From: Bacillus renqingensis
GTDB lineage: Bacteria; Bacillota; Bacilli; Bacillales; Cytobacillaceae
NCBI RefSeq assembly: GCF_016464375.1
Contig: NZ_JADDIU010000038.1
Location: 1-47,024 of the forward strand
Direction of reading: 5' to 3'
DNA length: 47,024 nucleotides
The position numbers and the translations under genes are program-made. Shown here in pieces: positions 38,017 through 46,330 of the stretch. Below the pieces are notes generated by a model. The model was not told the origin of the DNA. It made no database searches and was given only the letters and a program-made list of their open reading frames with translations. How positions within the stretch are numbered: position 1 is the stretch's first letter; every line of letters begins with the position of its first letter.

Positions 38017-40047
38017 ATGTCACAAACCACTAGTATTTTAAGTAAAGGGATTATAAAAGATGCGATAAAAGAAAGTTTCATTAAGTTAAATCCCATATAT
38101 ATGATGAAAAACCCGGTTATGTTTGTGGTGGAAATGGGAACGATCATCGTGTTATTGATGATGTGTATGCCAAACTATTTTCATGCTGAAGGGGCATTTG
38201 GTTACAATCTTGCCGTTTTTGTCATTTTGTTGTTTACCATTCTATTTGCTAACTTTGCTGAGGCTCTTGCTGAGGGAAGAGGAAAAGCACAGGCGGATAG
38301 CTTAAAAAAGACGAAACAAGAAACAATGGCAAAGGTGATTCAAAAAGATGAAAGGATTAAATCAGTCTCTTCTTCTGATTTAAGAAAGGGAGATATTGTT
38401 TTAGTTGAAACAGGTGATTTGATTCCCGGTGATGGAGAAATCATTGAGGGACTTGCCTCGATCGACGAGTCAGCGATTACTGGTGAATCTGCACCAGTCA
38501 TTAAAGAGGCCGGCGGTGATTTTAGTTCTGTTACAGGTGGAACGAGAGTCATTAGCGACTGGATTAAAGTCAAAATTCAAACGGATCCCGGGGAATCATT
38601 CTTAGATAAAATGATTGCATTGGTTGAAGGGGCTAAACGTCAAAAGACGCCGAATGAAATCGCATTGAATATTTTATTGATTACCTTAACCATGATTTTT
38701 CTACTAGTCGTTGTTACCGTATATCCGATTGCACAATATGTAGGGGTGAAACTCACGATTGCTACACTGGTTGCGCTACTGGTCTGTTTAATTCCCACCA
38801 CCATCGGGGCTTTATTATCGGCGATTGGCATTGCGGGAATGGATCGCGTCACACGATTTAATGTCTTAGCGATGTCTGGAAAGGCGGTTGAAGCTGCTGG
38901 TGATATTAATACGATTATTCTCGATAAAACCGGAACGATTACTTTTGGGAACAGAATGGCGAGCGAGTTTGTACCCGTTGGTAAGTCAGACATGAAAGAA
39001 GTTGCCCAAGTGGCAGGACTCGGTTCTATTAAAGATGAAACACCTGAAGGAAAATCGGTTATTCAATTAATGAAGAAACTGGATATTCCACAAATCCCTC
39101 TAGATCTTGAGAAAAGTGAAGTTGTTGAATTTAAAGCAGAAACAAGAATGAGTGGAATTAATTTGCCGAGCGGCGAAAAGATTCGAAAAGGTGCTGTCGA
39201 TGCCATTAAAAAATGGGTGGTCGAACAAGGAGGGACTATTCCTGCTGATTTAGAGGAGAAAAGTAATCAAATAGCTTCGAAAGGTGGTACACCACTAGCA
39301 GTCGCAAAAGATAATCAACTTTTTGGTTTAATCTATTTAAAAGACACCGTTAAACCCGGGATGCGGCAACGATTTGATGAACTAAGGAAAATGGGGATTA
39401 AAACCATCATGTGTACAGGGGATAACCCGATGACAGCCAAGACGATTGCTGAAGAGGCTGGAGTGGACGACTTTATTGCGGAATCTAAACCGGAGGACAA
39501 GATTCGTGTCATTAAAGAAGAACAAAAGCAAGGAAAACTTGTTGCAATGACAGGGGATGGAACCAATGACGCTCCAGCACTTGCTCAAGCAGATGTTGGT
39601 TTAGCTATGAACAGTGGTACCATTGCAGCTAAAGAAGCCGGAAATATGGTCGATCTTGATTCAGACCCAACAAAAATAATCGAAGTGGTTTCAATAGGGA
39701 AACAGTTATTAATGACGCGAGGCGCATTGACTACTTTCAGTATTGCAAACGATATTGCGAAGTATTTCGCCATCATCCCAGCCATGTTCACAATTGCAAT
39801 TCCGAAAATGGAAGTTTTAAACATTATGGGATTACAATCGCCAACATCCGCCATTTTATCCGCGTTGATTTTTAATGCGATTATTATTCCATTGCTGATT
39901 CCCTTGGCGATGAAGGGTGTTAAATATATTCCGATGAAAGCAAGTAAACTTCTTTCACGTAATCTTTTCATATACGGTGTCGGTGGGATAATCGTTCCCT
40001 TTATTGGAATCAAAATAATTGATCTGATCATTGGTTTAATGTCATAA
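38017..40047 (+). CDS. kdpB: Potassium-transporting P-type ATPase subunit KdpB
   Basis: The ATG at 38017 (MSQTTSIL) is preceded by GGGGGG with a seven-base spacer; a longer frame from 38002 is rejected. The 676-residue ATPase has TGES (155-158), the phosphorylated D303 in [10 protein letters not shown], and [16 protein letters not shown]. It drives K+ uptake through KdpA. kdpC follows after 17 bases. Confidence 0.95.
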   Translation: MSQTTSILSKGIIKDAIKESFIKLNPIYMMKNPVMFVVEMGTIIVLLMMCMPNYFHAEGAFGYNLAVFVILLFTILFANFAEALAEGRGKAQADSLKKTKQETMAKVIQKDERIKSVSSSDLRKGDIVLVETGDLIPGDGEIIEGLASIDESAITGESAPVIKEAGGDFSSVTGGTRVISDWIKVKIQTDPGESFLDKMIALVEGAKRQKTPNEIALNILLITLTMIFLLVVVTVYPIAQYVGVKLTIATLVALLVCLIPTTIGALLSAIGIAGMDRVTRFNVLAMSGKAVEAAGDINTIILDKTGTITFGNRMASEFVPVGKSDMKEVAQVAGLGSIKDETPEGKSVIQLMKKLDIPQIPLDLEKSEVVEFKAETRMSGINLPSGEKIRKGAVDAIKKWVVEQGGTIPADLEEKSNQIASKGGTPLAVAKDNQLFGLIYLKDTVKPGMRQRFDELRKMGIKTIMCTGDNPMTAKTIAEEAGVDDFIAESKPEDKIRVIKEEQKQGKLVAMTGDGTNDAPALAQADVGLAMNSGTIAAKEAGNMVDLDSDPTKIIEVVSIGKQLLMTRGALTTFSIANDIAKYFAIIPAMFTIAIPKMEVLNIMGLQSPTSAILSALIFNAIIIPLLIPLAMKGVKYIPMKASKLLSRNLFIYGVGGIIVPFIGIKIIDLIIGLMS

Positions 40048-40064
40048 CAGAGGAGTTCGTAAAA

Positions 40065-40622
40065 ATGAAAACCATTCGATTTTGTTTGCTCATCGTCTTC
40101 ATTTGCGGGATTATCTATCCATTAGCCACAACAGGAATCGCGCAACTTATTTTTCCAAAACAAGCAAATGGAAGTCTTATTCTAAATAAAGATCATAAGG
40201 TAGTGGGTTCGGAATTAATCGGACAAAGCTTTACATCTCCTAAGTATTTTCACGGAAGGATCTCTTCCATTGATAATGATGCGGCTGCAAGTGGTTCAAA
40301 TAACTATGCCCCATCTAATAAGGAAATGCTAAAACGAGTAGATGATTCTATAGATGCATTAAAAAGGGAGAATCCCAAACTCAATGTAAATAAAATACCT
40401 TTGGATTTAATTACAAACTCTGGCTCTGGTCTAGACCCTGATATTTCGATTCAGGCTGCTGAGTTTCAAATTCCCAGGATTGTAAAGGAGACGGGGATTT
40501 CTGAACAAAAGCTAAGGCAATTAATCAAAAAAAATACCGCAGATAGATCTTTAGGAATCTTTGGAGAACAGCGGGTTAATGTGCTCCAATTAAATTTAGA
40601 TGTAGAGGAAATAGCGAGATAA
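40065..40622 (+). CDS. kdpC: Potassium-transporting ATPase subunit KdpC
   Basis: A 185-residue protein with one N-terminal membrane helix (FCLLIVFICGIIYPLATT) and the family motifs GSELIGQSFTSPKYFHGRIS, SGSNNYAPSNK and SGSGLDPDISIQAAEFQIPR. KdpC assembles and helps nucleotide binding of the pump. AGAGGAGTTCGTAAAA precedes the ATG. The short kdpD starts 26 bases later. Confidence 0.94.
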   Translation: MKTIRFCLLIVFICGIIYPLATTGIAQLIFPKQANGSLILNKDHKVVGSELIGQSFTSPKYFHGRISSIDNDAAASGSNNYAPSNKEMLKRVDDSIDALKRENPKLNVNKIPLDLITNSGSGLDPDISIQAAEFQIPRIVKETGISEQKLRQLIKKNTADRSLGIFGEQRVNVLQLNLDVEEIAR

Positions 40623-40648
40623 AACTCAATTATGGAGGGAGGAACTTG

Positions 40649-41806
40649 ATGTTTGCAGGTGATTTCAGTTTTAAACGAAAAACTTCTGAAGAAATTCTTC
40701 ATGAAATTGAGCTGCTAAGGTATGGGAAGTTAAAACTTTATATTGGTTCAGCGCCCGGCGTTGGAAAAACTTATCGGATGCTGCTCGAAGCACATGAGTT
40801 AAAAAATGAAGGAATTGATGTGGTAGTCGGATTCATTGAAACTCACAACCGTCAAGACACCATTAATCTTTTTACAGATTTAGAAGTCATTCCTTTAAAG
40901 GATATCATATACAAAGGAAGAACATTTAAAGAGTTGAATGTCGAGGAGATTATTAAGCGAAATCCTGATGTCGTAATCATTGACGAACTTGCCCATACAA
41001 ATGTGCCAGGGTCTCAAAACAAGAAAAGGTACTCCGATGTTGAGGATATTCTTGAAACAGGCATTAATGTTATATCGGCAGTCAACATTCAACACTTTGA
41101 AAGTTTACATGATATTGTCCAGCAGATTACAGGTGTGCATGTACGAGAACGCATACCGGATAGTATTTTAAACAGTGCCCATGAGGTCATTTTAGTGGAC
41201 GTTACCCCTGAAATCTTGCAAAAAAGACTAAAAGAAGGGAAAATCTATTCCGCGAATAAAATAGATCAGGCCCTGCAAAACTTTTTTAGCAAAAGTAATC
41301 TTTCGGCCTTAAGGGAACTTTCCCTTCGTGAAGTGGCGAACGATGTGGATGAAAAAGCAGAAAAAGAAAATGAAAAAAATGGATTAGAAAATCCTCCTAC
41401 AGGTACTTGCGAAAAGATTCTAGTCTGTGTACAGAATGATCAAAATGCCGAGAAGCTGATAAGACGAGGGTGGAGGATTGCCAGCCGATTGAAGGCAGAC
41501 TTGTATATTCTACATGGAACCTATAAAAAAATGGATGAGATGGACAGTGAAGAAGGAAAAAAAATTGAACAATGGAATCAATTGGCGATTCAATTTAATG
41601 CCCATTTTATTATAAAGGAGCTGACAAATAAAAAAATTGCTAAAGTCATAACAGAGGTCACACAACAAAACCATATTACTCAAATTATCCTGGGACAGTC
41701 GGCGAAATCAAGGTTTGAAGAACTTACAAAAGGTTCGATTGTCAATGATATTATGCGTTTAACATCAGGAATTGATATTCACATAGTTGCGAATTCTAAA
41801 GACTAA
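40649..41806 (+). CDS. kdpD: Short KdpD (sensor N-terminus and Usp domain, no kinase)
   Basis: The ATG at 40649, behind GGGAGGAACTTG, gives 385 residues. Residues 1-230 are the KdpD domain, with P-loop GSAPGVGKTYRML (33-45), VVGFIETHNR and DELAHTNVPGS. Residues 250-385 are a universal-stress-protein domain (EKILVCVQNDQNAEKLIRRG, IILGQSAKSRFEELTKGSIV). The four membrane helices and the histidine-kinase half of classical KdpD (about 900 residues) are absent, and no KdpE follows. The Usp domain of S. aureus KdpD binds c-di-AMP, so a ligand-binding role without phosphotransfer is inferred. Confidence 0.9.
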   Translation: MFAGDFSFKRKTSEEILHEIELLRYGKLKLYIGSAPGVGKTYRMLLEAHELKNEGIDVVVGFIETHNRQDTINLFTDLEVIPLKDIIYKGRTFKELNVEEIIKRNPDVVIIDELAHTNVPGSQNKKRYSDVEDILETGINVISAVNIQHFESLHDIVQQITGVHVRERIPDSILNSAHEVILVDVTPEILQKRLKEGKIYSANKIDQALQNFFSKSNLSALRELSLREVANDVDEKAEKENEKNGLENPPTGTCEKILVCVQNDQNAEKLIRRGWRIASRLKADLYILHGTYKKMDEMDSEEGKKIEQWNQLAIQFNAHFIIKELTNKKIAKVITEVTQQNHITQIILGQSAKSRFEELTKGSIVNDIMRLTSGIDIHIVANSKD

Positions 41807-41834
41807 AAGGCACAGTTAGCTGTGCCTTTTTACG
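41804..41834 (+). terminator. Terminator of the kdp operon
   Basis: AAAAGGCACAG pairs with CTGTGCCTTTTT around TTAG. Confidence 0.9.
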
Positions 41835-41949
41835 TGCAAAACTTTCGATTGTCCTTTAAAGAATCGTCCCTATGCCTCTCGAAATGGATGACGATTTTAA
41901 AATTATTCAGTATAATTCAGGAAAAGGCTATTAGGACGGGGAGAATAAA

Positions 41950-42882
41950 GTGAAAAAAATAACAGTCGAAAACTTAGTTCGGAAGTTTTCATTGAAGGCA
42001 GTGGCTGGTGAGGGTCACTTGCAGAAAGTGATAACGCATTCAAGGGTCCATCGGCCGGGTCTGGAGTTTGTTGGCCATTTTGATTTTTTTCCGACAGAAC
42101 GAGTTCAAATTTTAGGAAAAAAGGAAATTACTTATTTACATAAATTGAGCCATGAAGAACGGAAAATTCGAATCGGAAATATTGTCCAATACCATCCCCC
42201 CTGTTTTATTGTTACGGCGGGAGAAGAGGGACTTACCTATTTAAAACACCATTGCAATCAACAGGGGATCCCCCTGCTATTAACCAATCAGCCTGAGTCA
42301 ACGTCTGAGTTTATTACAAAATTGGATGCGTATTTGGTGAAGGAATTAGCACCAGAAATCACGGTTCATGGAGTTTGTATAAATGTGTCCGGGATTGGAA
42401 TCTTACTTCGTGGCAATTCAGGTGTAGGGAAAAGCGAAACAGCGCACACGTTAATTCGCCGCGGACACCGATTGGTTGCGGATGATGTCGTTGTCTTAAA
42501 GAAGCTAAGCCCGCAAACAATTCTCGGTACTCATGATGAGAAAACCAAGGAATTCCTGGCTCTTCGCAGTATTGGGCTGTTGAATGTAGTTCGCTTATAC
42601 GGCCGCAAAGCTTTTCAGGATGAATCACGAATTGCTCTTGATATTCATTTGACGAAATGGGAAAAAGATGCCTTGTATAATGAATTGGATCAGGAATTTG
42701 ACTATACAGAATACATGGGTGTCAAGATTCCATCGATTGAAATTCAACTTCAGCCTGGACGCGATGTAGCCGGGTTAATCGAGGCGGCAGCCAATAACTG
42801 GTATTTACGGCAGCAAGGGTACAGCGCGGCAGAAGAGTTTATCAGCAGGATTGAGGAGGGGCTGACAAATTCTGATAAATGA
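41950..42882 (+). CDS. HPr kinase/phosphorylase paralogue
   Basis: A 310-residue HprK homologue starting with GTG behind GGGGAGAATAAA. It has the N-terminal HprK domain (1-130), the P-loop GNSGVGKSE (155-163) and LVADDVV (176-182). Key positions differ from HprK of bacilli: GDSG becomes GNSG, and the phosphorylase signature EIRGxGIIDV reads ALRSIGLLNV (204-213). The usual neighbours lgt and ppaX are absent. It is thus probably a second, diverged copy, with HPr/Crh or another target. ATP-binding seems intact. Confidence 0.85.
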   Translation: MKKITVENLVRKFSLKAVAGEGHLQKVITHSRVHRPGLEFVGHFDFFPTERVQILGKKEITYLHKLSHEERKIRIGNIVQYHPPCFIVTAGEEGLTYLKHHCNQQGIPLLLTNQPESTSEFITKLDAYLVKELAPEITVHGVCINVSGIGILLRGNSGVGKSETAHTLIRRGHRLVADDVVVLKKLSPQTILGTHDEKTKEFLALRSIGLLNVVRLYGRKAFQDESRIALDIHLTKWEKDALYNELDQEFDYTEYMGVKIPSIEIQLQPGRDVAGLIEAAANNWYLRQQGYSAAEEFISRIEEGLTNSDK

Positions 42883-42898
42883 TAACTATTGAAAAGTT

Positions 42899-42951
42899 GG
42901 TGCCTGACCCCCAGTGCGTTAAAGTATTAACTTGAGCGGGGGTCAGGCACC
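42899..42951. repeat. GGTGCCTGACCCCC palindrome
   Basis: GGTGCCTGACCCCC (42899-42912) and GGGGGTCAGGCACC (42938-42951) are perfect arms around a 25-base AT-rich loop with TTAAAGTATTAA. It lies just after the HprK paralogue. Confidence 0.78.
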
Positions 42952-43119
42952 GCCATTGGTAAAATGTCAATTGAATTAATTGTAAAATAAACTAAAACTT
43001 AATTATCCTTAAATTAAGGAATTATGAGAGTGGTTATAATATATAGTAGTTTTAGTAAGTGGTAAGACTGAGGTATAGACTGATTCCATTATTGAACCAT
43101 ATGATATTAGGAGAAAAAG

Positions 43120-43560
43120 ATGAAAGTTTATGTTGATGCAGATGCTTGTCCGGTAAAAGACATTATTGTTTCTGAAGCCGCCAACGCGGGGATCCCGGTC
43201 ATTTTGGTGACAAGTTTTTCTCATTTTTCTAGTGCGGAACAACCTTCAGGAGTAGAAACGATTTACGTTGATTCTGGGGCAGATGCCGCGGATTATCGGA
43301 TCATGAAGTTAGCAGAATCAGAAGATATGATTGTAACGCAAGATTACGGGCTTGCATCGCTAGGGTTGGCAAAGGGGTGTTTAGTACTGCACCATAAAGG
43401 GTTTCGCTATACAAATGAAAACATTGACCAATTATTGCAAACACGTTATCTAAGTGCAATGGCCAGAAAAAGCGGCAAGCGGACCAAAGGACCAAAGCCT
43501 TTTACCCAGGAGGACAGGGAGCAATTTAGGGAGCTTTTTAAAAAAGCTATTTTTCGTTAG
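43120..43560 (+). CDS. YaiI/YqxD-family protein (DUF188, UPF0178)
   Basis: A 146-residue protein with [42 protein letters not shown] and the C-terminal [14 protein letters not shown] that define this PIN-like family. Conserved Asp residues (D7, D9, D58) suggest a metal-dependent nuclease fold, but no activity is established. AGGAGAAAAAG precedes the ATG. TATAATATATAG at about 43036 may be the -10 of its promoter. Confidence 0.9.
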   Translation: MKVYVDADACPVKDIIVSEAANAGIPVILVTSFSHFSSAEQPSGVETIYVDSGADAADYRIMKLAESEDMIVTQDYGLASLGLAKGCLVLHHKGFRYTNENIDQLLQTRYLSAMARKSGKRTKGPKPFTQEDREQFRELFKKAIFR

Positions 43561-43583
43561 ATGTAACTTAATCTTATCTAATT

Positions 43584-43632
43584 GGTGCCTGTCCCCGATG
43601 TATTAACACGTAAAGAAGTGAGGGACAGGCAC
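43584..43632. repeat. GGTGCCTGTCCCC palindrome
   Basis: GGTGCCTGTCCCC (43584-43596) pairs with GGGACAGGCAC (43622-43632) around GATGTATTAACACG. A T-run follows, so it may terminate the upstream gene. Confidence 0.75.
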
Positions 43633-43743
43633 TTTTTAATTATTTTATAGGAACACTTGTTTGATGTTTATATTTTTGCTAAAATAATTTTAGAAATACA
43701 TCCATGGTTAATCCTCTTAATCAATATTGAAGGATGTGTTAAA

Positions 43744-44679
43744 ATGCCACCAACGATGTTAGTCCCTGATGACCCCAGCCAGTATACTCACCATGACCAA
43801 TTATTCAAGCAGTTGATCCACACATTTTTCGCAGAGTTTTTAGAATTATTTTTCCCAGAAGTCCATCGTTATGTTGATTTTTCGTCCATTAAGCCGTTAT
43901 CGGAGGAAATGTTTACAGATTTCATTGAAGGTGAAAGCCGAAGAGCAGACATTGTGATTGAAACAAAATTAAGAGAAACAGATTCACTCATTATTATCCA
44001 CGTAGAGCCGCAAAGCTATGGACAGCCTAATTTCAACGAAAGAATGTATCATTATTTTAGTCTGCTTTATAATAAGTATCGAAAGCCGATCATACCTATT
44101 GCGGTTTTTAGTTATAATGAAAACAGATACGAACGCAATGACTTTACAATGAGCTTCCCGTTTTTTCATGTGTTATCATTTTATTTTCTGAGTCTTGAAT
44201 TGCGGAAGATGAAATGGCGAAACTTTATCCATTCAAATAACCCAGCAGCAGCTGCATTAATAAGTAAAATGGGCTATACAGAAAAAGAAAAAGTTCAGGT
44301 GAAAAAGGGATTTATGCGGATGCTGGCAAAAATGGAACTCAATCCAGCAAAAATGGAATTAATCAATGGATTCTTTGAGACGTATTTAACTTTAAGCGAA
44401 AGTGAGGAGAAAGAATTAATGGAAGAGATCAAGCAATTAGATTACGATGAAGTGAAGCAAATCATGAAATTGCCAAATTCATGGAGAGAGAAAGGGTTAT
44501 TAGAAGGAATTCAAGAAGGAATGCAAAAGGGAATTATGGAGGGAAAACAAATTGGGGAAATGGAGGCGAAAATGAAGGTAGCCCGTAAAATGTTAATAAC
44601 AGGAGCCTCAATCGAATATATCAAAGAAGTTACAGGTCTAGAATATGCTGAAATAGAAGAAATCAAAAAACTTTTGTAA
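43744..44679 (+). CDS. Rpn-family recombination-promoting nuclease/putative transposase
   Basis: The start is the ATG at 43744 (MPPTMLVPDDPSQYTHHDQL), downstream of AAGGA; 311 residues. HDQLFKQLIHTFFAEFLELF opens the PD-(D/E)XK nuclease domain, with catalytic Asp and Glu likely in ESRRADIVIE and IIIHVEPQSY. The charged C-terminus with EGIQEGMQKGIMEGKQ repeats ends in KEVTGLEYAEIEEIKKLL, typical of this family. A fragment of a close relative lies at 29611. Rpn proteins promote RecA-independent recombination in E. coli. Confidence 0.85.
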   Translation: MPPTMLVPDDPSQYTHHDQLFKQLIHTFFAEFLELFFPEVHRYVDFSSIKPLSEEMFTDFIEGESRRADIVIETKLRETDSLIIIHVEPQSYGQPNFNERMYHYFSLLYNKYRKPIIPIAVFSYNENRYERNDFTMSFPFFHVLSFYFLSLELRKMKWRNFIHSNNPAAAALISKMGYTEKEKVQVKKGFMRMLAKMELNPAKMELINGFFETYLTLSESEEKELMEEIKQLDYDEVKQIMKLPNSWREKGLLEGIQEGMQKGIMEGKQIGEMEAKMKVARKMLITGASIEYIKEVTGLEYAEIEEIKKLL

Positions 44680-44709
44680 TCTCAGCACTATTTACGCAGA
44701 TTCCCAGTT

Positions 44710-44754
44710 ACCTGTCCCCCGGTATACTAAATATTTATGCAGCGGGGGGACAGA
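44710..44754. repeat. ACCTGTCCCCC palindrome
   Basis: ACCTGTCCCCC faces GGGGGGACAG around GGTATACTAAATATTTATGC. It is a shortened member of the GGTGCCTGTCCC family and follows the Rpn gene. Confidence 0.65.
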
Positions 44755-44846
44755 CATATTATTAATCATCCATATTAAAATGGGGGATCATAATCATCGT
44801 TATCCATAATCGACTGCGCCTGTCTTTCTACTTTTGCTTTCTCTGT

Positions 44847-45008
44847 TTATTCATGATTAATAGTTTCGCCACATTTTTCACAACTGATATAGGTGTCATA
44901 CAAACGGTATCCAATTTACCCATACGTGCACTCCTGTATGGCCCGTATCGTTTCCCACTCGATTTCAGCTCCGCTAGGCCTTACCCCTCTGAAGGAAAGT
45001 ATTTTCAT
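44847..45008 (-). pseudogene. Small zinc-ribbon-like gene broken by an in-frame stop
   Basis: On the minus strand ATG at 45008 reads MKILSFRGVRPSGAEIEWET and IRAIQECTYG to a TAA at 44918-44916. The same frame then continues IGYRLYDTYISCEKCGETIN to a TAA at 44849. CEKCG and the second half look like a genuine protein, so I read this as one 53-codon gene with a nonsense mutation. Ribosome site AGGTGG lies close to the start. No family is recognised. Confidence 0.4.
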
Positions 45009-45073
45009 TGCCCACCTAAATTTTCACTCTTATAATTAAATTAGTTTAATAAATTTGGAAATGAGTGTGGAAA

Positions 45074-45748
45074 ATGAAAATTTTAAAAAATGACTGGGCA
45101 CCTCTGCTTGATGGTGAATTTCAGAAGCCGTATTATCAACAACTAAGGAAAATTTTGCTGAAGGAATATCAAACAAAGGTCATCTATCCGGATAAGTATG
45201 ATATTTTTAATGCATTACATCTTACCCCGTTTAACGAAACCAAGGTGGTCATTATTGGGCAAGATCCATATCATGGCCCGGGACAGGCCCATGGATTAAG
45301 TTTTTCAGTTAAACCGGGTGTTGCACTTCCTCCATCTTTGCAAAATATTTATAAGGAGCTGCAGGCCGATTTGGGATGCTATATTCCCAATAACGGTTAC
45401 TTAGTGGAGTGGGCGAAACAGGGCGTATTGCTTCTAAATTCGGTATTAACCGTCCGGGCAGGAACTCCAAATTCGCATAAAGGCCTCGGATGGGAGATAC
45501 TTACTAACAAAGTAATAGAAACATTGAATCAAAGGGAGAAACCAGTTGTGTTTATCCTTTGGGGGAATTTTGCCCAACAAAAGCAGCAGTTGATTACCTC
45601 ATCCCAACATTTCATCCTAAAGTCTCCACACCCAAGCCCGCTTTCTGCCAATAGGGGGTTTTTTGGCAGCAGGCCTTTTTCCCGTACGAATGCTATATTG
45701 CGGGAGAACGGGCTGGAGGAGATTGATTGGCAGATTCCTAATTTATAG
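45074..45748 (+). CDS. ung: Uracil-DNA glycosylase (family 1)
   Basis: The 224-residue protein has the water-activating motif [10 protein letters not shown] (D64) and the C-terminal [13 protein letters not shown] (H186), plus [10 protein letters not shown] and VFILWG. It removes uracil from DNA to start base-excision repair. The ATG at 45074 is used; GTG at 45065 is an alternative, since no strong ribosome site decides between them. Confidence 0.95.
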   Translation: MKILKNDWAPLLDGEFQKPYYQQLRKILLKEYQTKVIYPDKYDIFNALHLTPFNETKVVIIGQDPYHGPGQAHGLSFSVKPGVALPPSLQNIYKELQADLGCYIPNNGYLVEWAKQGVLLLNSVLTVRAGTPNSHKGLGWEILTNKVIETLNQREKPVVFILWGNFAQQKQQLITSSQHFILKSPHPSPLSANRGFFGSRPFSRTNAILRENGLEEIDWQIPNL

Positions 45749-45754
45749 ATTTAT

Positions 45755-45795
45755 AAAAAGCGATACGCCGCTAACCGGGGGTTATGCTTTTTCTA
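45755..45795 (+). terminator. Probable terminator of ung
   Basis: AAAAAGCGATA pairs imperfectly with TTATGCTTTTTC, with CCG-type pairs inside. Confidence 0.5.
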
Positions 45796-45843
45796 AAATT
45801 TAACTTTGCAAATTACTGATATATTAAGGAGTGTGGAGAAAAA

Positions 45844-46143
45844 ATGTTGAATAGTAGAAATGATTTTGGAGAATTTAGTGAAGAGGATTGGGTAAAGCAT
45901 CTTAATCAGAGGATATCTCTTCCATTCTTGGCGGAAGTATCTGAATTTCAAGAAGCTGGACCAATTCAACAAGGAGATCATGTGAAGGTATACAGTATTG
46001 AAGGTGCCGATGATAAATACGGGGTAATCGTTGCATTAAGAATTGGGAGAAAGAAATATCATTTTCCACTCGTAGATTTAGAGCCTATTACAGAAGATCA
46101 AGAATTTAGGAATATTATTGCTGATTATAAGGAATGGTTCTAG
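45844..46143 (+). CDS. Small conserved protein of unknown function
   Basis: A 99-residue acidic protein: WVKHLNQRISLPFLAEVSEF, QQGDHVKVYSIEGADDKYGV, IVALRIGRKKYHFPLVDLEP, then DYKEWF. The FPFxAEV-E-Q---PL--GD-V-V---DDKYG---K-R-GRKKYHFPL-DLE pattern is that of proteins often labelled 'calcium-binding' in databases, without proof that I know of. AAGGAGTGTGGAGAAAAA precedes the ATG. It stands alone, 95 bases after ung. Confidence 0.7.
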   Translation: MLNSRNDFGEFSEEDWVKHLNQRISLPFLAEVSEFQEAGPIQQGDHVKVYSIEGADDKYGVIVALRIGRKKYHFPLVDLEPITEDQEFRNIIADYKEWF

Positions 46144-46180
46144 AATAGAGAATGGTAAAGGCCGATGTTCAAAATGGCAG

Positions 46181-46212
46181 ATGTAACTCTCCCTACGATA
46201 AAAGAGTTACAT
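46181..46212. repeat. Inverted repeat with 9-base arms
   Basis: ATGTAACTC (46181-46189) and GAGTTACAT (46204-46212) enclose 14 bases. It lies between two plus-strand genes. No T-tract follows, so an operator is as likely as a terminator. Confidence 0.45.
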
Positions 46213-46330
46213 AGCACAAGATGCCTTATTCGATAATTCGAATCGACACTATTTTATTTTTTCGCAAATCATTATTTTAAATTAAATGTGAAAAAGAATA
46301 AACGCGGAAAAGCTGGGAGAGGTGGTTTCC

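Noticed and set aside
39585..40031. 148-residue antisense ORF within kdpB
   Set aside because: It is the complement of the KdpB membrane helices, without a ribosome site or recognisable domain.
44853..45035. 60-residue plus-strand ORF
   Set aside because: It has no ribosome site and an unlikely composition; the minus strand of the same stretch shows a CxxC protein remnant.
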